DNA from: Bifidobacterium breve
GTDB taxonomy: Bacteria; Actinomycetota; Actinomycetes; S36-B12; UBA5976
NCBI GenBank assembly: GCA_945861165.1
Contig: CAMATO010000014.1
Location: 1-18,325 of the forward strand
DNA length: 18,325 nt
Direction of reading: 5' to 3'
Position 1 is the stretch's first letter, and each line of letters opens with the position of its first letter. Position numbers and translations under genes: made by a program. The notes beneath the pieces were generated by a model. That model was given only the letters and a program-made list of their open reading frames with translations, was not told the origin of the DNA and did not search any database. Of the stretch, positions 1 to 6,224 are shown in pieces.

Positions 1-584
1 TCGTGAAACCCAAAGTATTTAACACTTAATTTAGGTTTCTTTAACCCATAAATTATTGCCCCAACCGAATAAAGCACACCCCCAGCAATGATGAACCCTA
101 CGATTAACCAGCCAGCGTGATTGACAAATTCGGGAAGATAAAAAATAGCTGCCCAACCTATGAGTAAATAAATAGGAACATAAAACCAACGCGGTGCTTT
201 TAACCAAAATATTCTGGCCAGTAATCCAACAATTGATCCAGTCCATACCAGCAGTAACAAAGTTTGAGCGTGAGATTTCTCTAACCAATAAATGGTGATT
301 GGGGTATAAGTGCCTGCGATGATGAGAAATATTGTGGCGTGATCAAGTTTTCTAAAGAAAGCTTTCCAGTAAGGAGTCCATTTAATTCTGTGATAAGTCG
401 CAGAGACAGTAAACAGTGCCGCAGAGGAAATGGTAAAAATTGCTAGGGCCACTCTCATCGACAAAGTTGGTGCCAAAATTACTAAAACAAATCCGGCAAT
501 CAGAGCAACAGGTGAGGTACCAAGATGGAGCCATCCCCGCATTAATGGAGCAGGACCTACCACTGGATCGTTGATTGTTTTCAC
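1..584 (-). CDS. trhA: Hemolysin III / TrhA family membrane protein (3' end cut by window edge)
   Basis: I translated this frame directly: a GTG start at 582-584 opens a frame that stays open for 194 codons and runs off the left edge. A stop codon lies two codons upstream of the GTG, so the start cannot move far. The product is strongly hydrophobic with the hemolysin III/PAQR-like pattern: SATYH near residue 60, the KLDHATIFLIIAGTYTP segment near residue 80, then several membrane helices. The visible end (KYFGFHE) matches the C-terminal part of the family, where a conserved His follows, so only a short tail should be missing. The S-x3-H, D and H residues are the proposed metal ligands of this family. 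Function in actinobacteria is not settled (membrane homeostasis or channel-like roles are proposed). The gene overlaps the upstream small ORF by GTGA, implying co-transcription and translational coupling. Confidence 0.9.
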   Translation of the reverse strand, partial: MKTINDPVVGPAPLMRGWLHLGTSPVALIAGFVLVILAPTLSMRVALAIFTISSAALFTVSATYHRIKWTPYWKAFFRKLDHATIFLIIAGTYTPITIYWLEKSHAQTLLLLVWTGSIVGLLARIFWLKAPRWFYVPIYLLIGWAAIFYLPEFVNHAGWLIVGFIIAGGVLYSVGAIIYGLKKPKLSVKYFGFH

Positions 585-754
585 ACTTTATTTTGGATTA
601 GGGAATCACTAGGTTGAGAGTTAGTTATTTTTAACACGGCCATGGCAGTAATTTCGTGCAAGAAACCGCTTACGTAAAAAGTCATCGCAAAATCACCAAA
701 TTTAACTCGAGCAATGCCTGCTCCCACCCAAGCTGGGTGAAATCTTCTGGTCAT
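581..754 (-). CDS. Small 57-residue protein of unknown function, coupled to trhA
   Basis: An ATG at 752-754 opens a 57-codon frame whose TGA (581-583) overlaps the GTG of the hemolysin III gene in a GTGA junction, the usual sign of translational coupling. A GGAAG that could serve as ribosome binding site lies 10 nt before the ATG. The product begins MTRRFHPAWVGAG and contains VKFGDFAMTFYVSGFLHE; it has no clear signal peptide and only a moderately hydrophobic centre. The frame continues open upstream to a TGA for 18 codons that contain CTG but no ATG, GTG or TTG, so a 5'-truncated remnant of a longer gene is also possible. I do not recognise a family. The exact junction and the absence of any other gene in this gap are the main arguments that it is real. 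Confidence 0.55.
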   Translation of the reverse strand: MTRRFHPAWVGAGIARVKFGDFAMTFYVSGFLHEITAMAVLKITNSQPSDSLIQNKV

Positions 755-874
755 GATTTGAATACTTCCATGCTTGTGCTTAAACAGTAAGTAGCCCAGG
801 GGCTTTCCTCACAACAACGTAATTATTCTCAGACAACCTTAAGAATTTTCTCAGGTATATTAAAACTTGCTTCA

Positions 875-880
875 TAAACT
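875..880 (+). promoter_or_regulatory. Possible -10 element for the small membrane protein
   Basis: TAAACT fits the TAnnnT pattern of a -10 box and ends 6 nt before the ATG at 887. No Shine-Dalgarno sequence sits between them, so a leaderless transcript is plausible. No convincing -35 is seen. This is weak evidence in such an AT-rich region. Confidence 0.3.
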
Positions 881-886
881 TAAAGT

Positions 887-1180
887 ATGAAAAATAAATT
901 AATCAGCAATATTCAGAAAGGTTTTACCAAAAAAGACGCTGCTTACTTAATTGTGATCGGTGTTATGTCTGGTCTTTTGATCGGATCTTTCGGAAATCCA
1001 GGAATGCATAATAATCGTGGATTTGATTTCAAATCTGCGGAACAAAAAAACGTTATGCCAGGTGGACCTCGTGATCATCAAAAAGGATTTAAGTTTGATG
1101 GAGATAAAAGAAATAAACCTCCGTTACCTGCCCCTAGTGTGATTCCAAGTCCAGCACCTAGTGCATCAAGTGGAGTTTAG
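887..1180 (+). CDS. Small single-pass membrane protein with Pro/Ser-rich tail
   Basis: This is a 97-residue protein starting at ATG. A lysine-rich N-terminus (residues 1-16) is followed by one hydrophobic segment at about 18-36 (AYLIVIGVMSGLLIGSFG), then a charged, Gly/Asn/Lys-rich stretch, and a low-complexity proline/serine tail (about 77-97). The positive-inside rule puts the N-terminus in the cytoplasm and the tail outside. No lipobox or enzymatic motif is visible. A TAAACT hexamer ends 6 nt before the ATG, which would fit a leaderless transcript. Its TAG stop directly abuts the stop of the convergent oxidoreductase gene. Function is unknown; a cell-envelope anchored peptide is the most that can be said. 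Confidence 0.7.
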   Translation: MKNKLISNIQKGFTKKDAAYLIVIGVMSGLLIGSFGNPGMHNNRGFDFKSAEQKNVMPGGPRDHQKGFKFDGDKRNKPPLPAPSVIPSPAPSASSGV

Positions 1181-2392
1181 TTAAACTTTTTCTTCTCTTG
1201 ATTTCCATGGAGCACCGTATTCGTTAACCAGGTCCAAGAATGGTTTGGGTTCAAACCATTCTGGACCCATAACGCTCTGTGGCTTCCAGGTTCCGTTATG
1301 AATTAATTCCATTGCAATAACCGGATTTAGGGCTGTTTGCCAAACCACTGCTTGATCGCCATATTCTTTCATTGACCATTCGTTATCAACCACATGATAC
1401 AAATAAGTTGCTTTTGGTTGACCTGCTTTATCTAAACCTTTAACTAATACTCCCGCACAAGTTTTACCTTTCATACGTGATCCCAAAGTTGCAGGATCAG
1501 GTAACGAGGCTGTTAACAAATCTCTAGGAGAAACTGAAACTCCTTGGACATCAACGTTTTCTTTCTTATCCAGACCAAGCTTGTTGATTGTCTTTAATAT
1601 GCCAATAAATTCTTTTCCTAGACCGTATTTGAAGTTAACTTTTTTAGCATCAATTTTTTGAGGAATTAACACAACTTCTTCGTGTTCTACGTTCACACAT
1701 TCCACCGGACCAATACCTTCTGGGAAATCAAATATTTGTGGTTCAGAGAATGGCTTGGTGGTAAACCAGCCTTTGCCATCTTCCCAAACCAAAGGTGGGT
1801 TTAAGCATTCTTCGATTGTGGTCCAAATAGAGAATGAGGGTGCAAAAGAATCTCCTTCAATCACAATGTTGGAACCATCTAAGACTGTTAGCTCATCTAT
1901 CTGACTGAAAAGTTCATCTGAGGCATATTTGGCCAAAACATCGCTTAGTCCTGGTTCAATTCCCATTCCTACAACAGCCCAAATTTTTCTTTCCGCCCAA
2001 TTCCAGTCTCGAGCAAATTGTTCATCCCCTAATTTCACGCCCACTTCGGTGTGTGGATATTTAGGGTGAGGTCTGGACAATGACATAGCCATATCCATGT
2101 AGTTAGTGTTTTCGATTTCGCAAGCTAAAAATATGGGCATCACAAATCTTGGATCAACAGCGTTGATCACAACATCGGGTTTGGTTTCTCTAATTAATTC
2201 TCTAATGTCTTCTAATTCAGCAGCGTTAACTTGGGCTGCAGTAAAGCGATCATCATTTAATCTTTCAATAGCAAGTTCTGCACGTTCTAAAGTACGGTCG
2301 GCAATAACCATGCTGGTTAAGAATTTACGTCTAGATGCGATATTGGCTATTGAACGCCCAACTCCACCCGCTCCGATAACGAGCGCTTTCAT
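1181..2392 (-). CDS. Saccharopine dehydrogenase-family oxidoreductase (Lys9 / carboxynorspermidine synthase-like)
   Basis: This 403-residue protein starts with a Rossmann nucleotide-binding fold: MKALVIGAGGVGRSIA has the GxGGxG loop at residues 8-13, and VINAVDP at about 95-101 is the usual second strand region. Later GMGIEPGLS and the C-terminal SLPDPATL...GKTCAGVLV are typical of the saccharopine dehydrogenase/COG1748 group. This group includes L-glutamate-forming saccharopine dehydrogenase and carboxynorspermidine synthase, both about 400 residues, which catalyse NAD(P)H-dependent reductive condensations (or the reverse). The sequence alone does not tell me which substrate is used. It appears to be a single-gene unit, with an AGGAG 11 nt before the ATG and a plausible extended -10 further upstream. 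Its stop abuts the stop of the convergent gene with no terminator between them. Confidence 0.85.
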   Translation of the reverse strand: MKALVIGAGGVGRSIANIASRRKFLTSMVIADRTLERAELAIERLNDDRFTAAQVNAAELEDIRELIRETKPDVVINAVDPRFVMPIFLACEIENTNYMDMAMSLSRPHPKYPHTEVGVKLGDEQFARDWNWAERKIWAVVGMGIEPGLSDVLAKYASDELFSQIDELTVLDGSNIVIEGDSFAPSFSIWTTIEECLNPPLVWEDGKGWFTTKPFSEPQIFDFPEGIGPVECVNVEHEEVVLIPQKIDAKKVNFKYGLGKEFIGILKTINKLGLDKKENVDVQGVSVSPRDLLTASLPDPATLGSRMKGKTCAGVLVKGLDKAGQPKATYLYHVVDNEWSMKEYGDQAVVWQTALNPVIAMELIHNGTWKPQSVMGPEWFEPKPFLDLVNEYGAPWKSREEKV

Positions 2393-2423
2393 AAAAAAAT
2401 CATCTCCTACTAGTAATAATTAA

Positions 2424-2429
2424 TCTATA
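2424..2429 (-). promoter_or_regulatory. Possible extended -10 element for the saccharopine dehydrogenase-family gene
   Basis: On the minus strand TGG precedes TATAGA, forming a TGn-TATAGA extended -10. It lies 31 nt before the ATG at 2392, leaving room for a short leader with the AGGAG at 2404-2408. No clear -35 is visible, as expected for an extended -10 promoter. It sits in the 55-nt gap after arsC and would give this gene its own transcript. Confidence 0.4.
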
Positions 2430-2447
2430 CCAGCAGTTTAATTCCTT

Positions 2448-2852
2448 TTATTCACCCCTAATTTCTTCGATTAAACCCCACACAAGTTGCTTAATTTCAT
2501 CTCTTATTGGTCTTATTGATTCAACACCTTGACCTGCAGGATCTACTAAATTCCAATCTAAATATTTCTTTCCTGGAAAAATTGGACAGGCATCACCACA
2601 GCCCATTGTGATTACATAATCTGAATCTTGCACAGCTTCTGTAGTTAAAATCTTAGGAATATTTTTTGAAATATCAATATTTTCTTCCAACATCGCAGCT
2701 ACTACTGCAGGATTTATTTGATCTGCTGGCATTGAGCCAGCAGATCTAACTTCTATTTGATTTTCTGAAAGGTGTTGCAAATATGCAGCAGCCATTTGTG
2801 AACGACCTGCGTTATGAACGCAAACAAATAGAACGCTTACTTTTGTAGTCAA
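2448..2852 (-). CDS. arsC: Arsenate reductase, low-molecular-weight phosphatase fold (ArsC)
   Basis: The 134-residue product carries the CVHNAGRS phosphate/arsenate loop (C-x5-R, Cys11 to Arg17), GCGDACP with Cys85 and Cys89, and DPAG with the likely general acid Asp104. This is the arsenate reductase branch of the low-molecular-weight protein tyrosine phosphatase fold, which reduces arsenate to arsenite in the cytoplasm. Whether the reductant is thioredoxin or mycothiol cannot be decided by reading; both types occur in actinobacteria. The start is a TTG (2850-2852) that overlaps the TGA of the upstream MIP channel gene in a TTGA junction, and no better start lies before the catalytic loop. 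Coupling with the channel supports an arsenic detoxification pair. No arsR, acr3 or arsB is present in the window. Confidence 0.93.
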   Translation of the reverse strand: MTTKVSVLFVCVHNAGRSQMAAAYLQHLSENQIEVRSAGSMPADQINPAVVAAMLEENIDISKNIPKILTTEAVQDSDYVITMGCGDACPIFPGKKYLDWNLVDPAGQGVESIRPIRDEIKQLVWGLIEEIRGE

Positions 2853-3532
2853 AATATTCTCGGTTTTTTGAATTTCATTTGGAAGACAAACATCGCAAGC
2901 AGTCCCCCAATTATTAAGCCAACAAATTGGGCCAAGATAAATCCAGGCACAGAACTAGCATCAATACCAGTGAAAGAATCAGTTAAGGATCGAGCAAAAG
3001 TAAAAGCTGGATTCGCAAAAGATGAGGAGGAGGTGAAGAGCATGGCTGCCCCAATCCAAATCGGCACCCAAACTTGCACTCCGCCACGAACATCAGACCT
3101 GGTCACAGCGGTTATCACAAATATCAAACCAGCAGAGGCAATAACCTCACCGATTAATTGACCTGTACCAGCTCTAACTTGAGTGGATTGTTGAATTGCG
3201 TCTCCACCGAATGTGTAATTTGTAATTAATGCCCCGGCTACGAAACCTAATATTTGAAACACAATGAGCTGAATCGACTCAACAAAAGTTTGCTTACCTC
3301 TTGAAAATGTCCATAAGGTAACAATCGGGTTAAAGTGGGCAACTCCGATTTGAGAAAGAATCGCAATTGCAATTGCTAAACCAAAGACTGTTCCTATGTC
3401 ATTTATTAACAACATCACGGCACGATCATCAGTCATGTTCTGTGCCATTATTCCAGAACCCACAACTGCTGCGGCAATAGTAAATGAACCTAAAAATTCT
3501 GAAACTAATGCGCGAGCTTTTCTACTGGCCAC
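2849..3532 (-). CDS. MIP/aquaporin-family channel, probable arsenite exit route
   Basis: This 227-residue membrane protein has the MIP fold: about six helices and two half-membrane loops. The first loop reads HFNPIVT (Asn68-Pro69-Ile70) rather than NPA; the second reads FANPAFT (Asn174-Pro175-Ala176). The residue after the second NPA is Phe177, not the Arg that forms the selectivity filter in classical aquaporins and glycerol channels, so this is a divergent subfamily. Translation starts at GTG (3530-3532), with a good GGGGAG Shine-Dalgarno 7 nt upstream. It overlaps arsC by 4 nt, recalling the aqpS-arsC arrangement in Sinorhizobium, where the channel lets arsenite leave down its gradient. 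The arsenite role is inferred from context. The 146-nt spacer upstream (3533-3678) must hold the promoter, but I could not identify an ArsR-type operator with confidence. Confidence 0.88.
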   Translation of the reverse strand: MASRKARALVSEFLGSFTIAAAVVGSGIMAQNMTDDRAVMLLINDIGTVFGLAIAIAILSQIGVAHFNPIVTLWTFSRGKQTFVESIQLIVFQILGFVAGALITNYTFGGDAIQQSTQVRAGTGQLIGEVIASAGLIFVITAVTRSDVRGGVQVWVPIWIGAAMLFTSSSSFANPAFTFARSLTDSFTGIDASSVPGFILAQFVGLIIGGLLAMFVFQMKFKKPRIF

Positions 3533-3539
3533 GAATTTT

Positions 3540-3545
3540 CTCCCC
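3540..3545 (-). promoter_or_regulatory. Shine-Dalgarno sequence deciding the GTG start of the MIP channel gene
   Basis: GGGGAG on the minus strand lies 7 nt before the GTG at 3530-3532. It is one of the strongest ribosome binding sites in the window and supports GTG as the start. Confidence 0.6.
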
Positions 3546-3678
3546 AGGTTCTAAAAAATCTTATTATTGATATCTTGCCATCATGACGCTACTAAAGGCA
3601 CTGATTTGATGTTGCATTAGATGGACGGCAATATGAACAGTTGGTTAAATCCCCCACGAACTTTATTTTGCAGGCTGA

Positions 3679-4341
3679 TTAGCCAATTGAATCTTCAAAA
3701 GGTAATGCTGTTTTGGACATATGTTCTTGTTTTGCTTTCTTAGAAGTTACTTTTCTCATGTGATGCTTTCTACATAAAACTTCATAAACAACTTCGTCAG
3801 GTTTGGCTTCTGTCCCAGCATCTCCCACCACTACCTGTTCACCTTCTGTCACCATCACCCCATTCACAATTCGGGCTTGATGAGTCGCTTTTTTTCCACA
3901 CCAACAAAGTGCTTCTACTTGCAAAATATTTACTCGGTCAGCTATTTCTAATAATCTTTGCGCTCCTGGAAACAGAGCGGTTCTAAAATCTGTAGTGATT
4001 CCAAAAGTGAATACGTCTATCCCAAAATCATCAACAACTCTTGCTAGTTGATCAATTTGTTCAACTTCATAAAACTGTGCTTCATCACAAATTAAATAGT
4101 CAACCGTTTCACCCTTAGATAGAGCTTGAGTCATAAGTCTTAAAAAGTTGGTTTCTATCGTTACTTCAATGGCACTGGCCTTTAATCCCAGACGAGAACT
4201 TAAAGTTGCTTCTCCTGCTCTATCTTTTCTGGTGAAAACTAACCCGCGTCTGCCCGCAGTGGAATGGTTATGGTGAGTTTGCAAGGCCAGGGTTGATTTA
4301 CCACTGTCCATGGTTCCAGAAAAGAAAACTAATTCAGCCAT
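3679..4341 (-). CDS. tdk: Thymidine kinase (type II, TK1-like)
   Basis: The 220-residue protein phosphorylates thymidine with ATP in the pyrimidine salvage pathway. It shows the P-loop GTMDSGKST (residues 9-17), the catalytic DEAQ (86-89, Glu87 as base), the GITTDFR nucleoside-binding region (114-120), and zinc ligands CWC (Cys146, Cys148) plus CRKH (Cys190, His193). I chose the ATG at 4339-4341, giving MAELVFFSGT, because family members start at this point; a TTG eight codons upstream (4365) would also keep the frame but lies inside a perfect palindrome and adds residues not usual in the family. It follows the export permease gene by 27 nt and may be the last gene of that transcript, or have its own promoter or operator at the palindrome. 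Nothing essential is missing. Confidence 0.95.
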   Translation of the reverse strand: MAELVFFSGTMDSGKSTLALQTHHNHSTAGRRGLVFTRKDRAGEATLSSRLGLKASAIEVTIETNFLRLMTQALSKGETVDYLICDEAQFYEVEQIDQLARVVDDFGIDVFTFGITTDFRTALFPGAQRLLEIADRVNILQVEALCWCGKKATHQARIVNGVMVTEGEQVVVGDAGTEAKPDEVVYEVLCRKHHMRKVTSKKAKQEHMSKTALPFEDSIG

Positions 4342-4348
4342 AATGACA

Positions 4349-4368
4349 ATCTTGTCAGATGACAAGAT
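4349..4368. repeat. Perfect 20-bp palindrome between the permease gene and tdk
   Basis: ATCTTGTCA and TGACAAGAT form 9-bp arms separated by 2 nt (GA on the plus strand). The palindrome sits entirely inside the 27-nt gap between the permease stop (4369-4371) and the chosen tdk ATG. There is no T-run after it on the minus strand, so a simple intrinsic terminator is unlikely. It could be a dimeric repressor operator or an RNA hairpin controlling tdk translation. Confidence 0.75.
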
Positions 4369-5535
4369 TTATTCAAAGCGCAATGCCTCAACTGGTTTTA
4401 ACTTAGATGCTGTTCGGGCGGGCCACACACCAAACACCACACCAATAAACATAGAAAAACCTAACGACGCAAGGATCATGGTTGGGCTTAGTGCAAAATT
4501 CCATTGGCCCAGTTGCGCTAAGAAGTACGCCACAATTTCACCAATAATCACACCAATAATTCCACCCACCAAAGACAAAACAATTGCTTCAATTAAAAAT
4601 TGGGTAAGAATTTGAGATTGTTGGGCACCAATTGCTCGTCTGATTCCAATTTCTCTGGTTCTTTCGCGAACTGACACCAACATGATGTTCATAATTCCGA
4701 TACCTCCGACCACCAAACTTATGGAGGCAATTCCACCAAGTAAGAGAGATAAGAATTGTTGAACGGTGCCAATTGCGTCTAATAATTGGCTGGCATCAAC
4801 AATCACAAAATCAGCTTCACGCTCACCTGAGATGTTGTGACGTGCTTTCAAAAGAGAAGTTAAATTAGCTGTTACTTCAGGAACTATCTCTTCATTAATA
4901 GTTTGAACTGTGATGGAACTTAAATAAGGTGGGACCGCAACATATTTAAATGCTGTGTCTAAAGGAATATAGGCAGATCCCTGCGAACCAAATCCATCTG
5001 CATCATCCAAAATGCCCACAACGGTGAATTCTGTTGACCCAACAGCAATAGTTGAATTGATTGAGTAAGCATCTAACTCTAAATCACTTGCCAAAGAACT
5101 ACTTAAAACAATTAGCCTGGCATCTTTTGTGTTTTCCACATTTGGCAAAAATGAACCCACAAAAATGTCTGGATCAACCACAGTTATGTAATCAGAATCC
5201 ACTCCAATTACTTGGGCTCTGGTGGAAGCTTGGTTTGAAGAAATAGTGGCACGACCTGAAACAGTTTCTGAAACTATGTCCACACCTGGCTCTCGTGCTA
5301 TTTCAATTACGTCATCAACAGTTATCGACTGATTAGTTGTCCCAGTAATTGTTAAGTTTCTGGCCCCTAGTCCTTTAAATTGATCTTGAATACCTGAAGT
5401 TGCTCCTTGCGCAACTGAAACTAACGCAATCAGTGCCATTACCCCAATGATGATGCCCAGCATGGTTAAACCGGATCTTGTTTTTGTAGCAATGATTCTG
5501 GCAAAAGCTAAGCGAGCAGCAATCAAAATATTCAT
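4369..5535 (-). CDS. MacB-like ABC transporter permease (FtsX domain)
   Basis: This 388-residue protein has the layout of MacB-type permeases. An N-terminal transmembrane helix (about 22-44, following ARLAFARIIATKTRSGLTMLGIIIG) is followed by a large extracytoplasmic domain (about 50-260), then three C-terminal helices (about 265-290, 315-340, 350-378) with the FtsX signature VRERTREIGIRRAIGA just after the second helix. ATP hydrolysis by the partner drives mechanotransmission rather than classic membrane transport in this family. It overlaps the ATPase gene by ATGA (5532-5535), so the two are coupled. With the upstream fusion protein it forms a MacAB-like tripartite export system adapted to a single-membrane cell. 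The substrate is unknown; peptides, antibiotics or cell-envelope components are typical for relatives. Confidence 0.92.
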   Translation of the reverse strand: MNILIAARLAFARIIATKTRSGLTMLGIIIGVMALIALVSVAQGATSGIQDQFKGLGARNLTITGTTNQSITVDDVIEIAREPGVDIVSETVSGRATISSNQASTRAQVIGVDSDYITVVDPDIFVGSFLPNVENTKDARLIVLSSSLASDLELDAYSINSTIAVGSTEFTVVGILDDADGFGSQGSAYIPLDTAFKYVAVPPYLSSITVQTINEEIVPEVTANLTSLLKARHNISGEREADFVIVDASQLLDAIGTVQQFLSLLLGGIASISLVVGGIGIMNIMLVSVRERTREIGIRRAIGAQQSQILTQFLIEAIVLSLVGGIIGVIIGEIVAYFLAQLGQWNFALSPTMILASLGFSMFIGVVFGVWPARTASKLKPVEALRFE

Positions 5536-6221
5536 TTTTTATCACGCTCGTCATTAATTACTTTTCCATCTTTTAAAGTAATTCTTCTAGTAGCCCTTTT
5601 GGCAACATCTAAATCGTGAGTAATCAATACTATGGTTTTTCCTTCATCATTTAAGTCTGCAAATAAATCCATCACTTGCTTACCAGTTTTTGAATCAAGT
5701 GCACCGGTGGGTTCATCAGCCAAAATTAACGAAGGCTCGGTAACTAATGCTCGAGCAATTGCTACACGTTGTTGCTGTCCGCCAGAAAGTTCGGTTGATT
5801 GATGAGAGTAACGATCTTCCATCCCAAGTTTTGTTAACATTTCCATTGCTCTAAATCTGGCTTCTTTAGCAGGAACTCCCCGATAAAAAAGCGGTGTTGC
5901 CACATTATCTAGCGCATCAGTTTTGGGTAATAGAAAAAATGATTGAAATACGAAACCGATTGCATAATTTCTTAAGGAAGTTAATTTCTTATCATTTAAT
6001 TCAGATAAGTCTTCGCCAGCTACTTTAACAACTCCCTTGGTGGGGCGATCCAAGCAACCAATTAAATTCATCATGGTTGATTTACCCGAACCAGATGCAC
6101 CGACAATGGCAACAAATTCACCTTTTTTAATACGTATGTCAACACCATCAAGAGCTTTTACAATGGAAGATCCTTCACCGTATGTTTTTGTAACATTCGA
6201 CATTTCAACTACAGCGGCCAT
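5532..6221 (-). CDS. MacB/LolD-type ABC transporter ATP-binding protein
   Basis: The 229-residue ATPase is complete. It has Walker A GASGSGKST (41-49), Q-loop Gln93 in VFQSFFLLP, signature LSGGQQQRVAIARAL (145-159), Walker B LILADEPTGALDS (165-177) and the switch His202 in LITHD. The ADEPTGALDS form is typical of the MacB/LolD/FtsE-like exporter ATPases. It is a peripheral cytoplasmic subunit powering the FtsX-type permease encoded next, with which it overlaps by 4 nt. It lies 3 nt after the fusion protein stop, so the three genes are one operon. A short Asp/Lys-rich tail ends the protein. Confidence 0.95.
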   Translation of the reverse strand: MAAVVEMSNVTKTYGEGSSIVKALDGVDIRIKKGEFVAIVGASGSGKSTMMNLIGCLDRPTKGVVKVAGEDLSELNDKKLTSLRNYAIGFVFQSFFLLPKTDALDNVATPLFYRGVPAKEARFRAMEMLTKLGMEDRYSHQSTELSGGQQQRVAIARALVTEPSLILADEPTGALDSKTGKQVMDLFADLNDEGKTIVLITHDLDVAKRATRRITLKDGKVINDERDKK

Positions 6222-6224
6222 TGT

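Noticed and set aside
31..288. An 85-codon minus-strand frame near the left edge
   Set aside because: It lies inside the hemolysin III frame in another phase; only the other phase gives a recognisable membrane protein.
3533..3678. ArsR operator upstream of the MIP channel gene
   Set aside because: I saw ATCAA-like fragments but no convincing inverted repeat, and no arsR gene is nearby.
3679..3700. GGCT-AATC-AGCC hairpin around the tdk stop as a terminator
   Set aside because: The stem is only four base pairs and no T-run follows, so I do not call a terminator.
4342..4365. TTG start extending thymidine kinase by eight residues
   Set aside because: The ATG at 4341 gives the family-typical MAELVFFSGT start; the TTG lies inside the palindrome and adds atypical residues.
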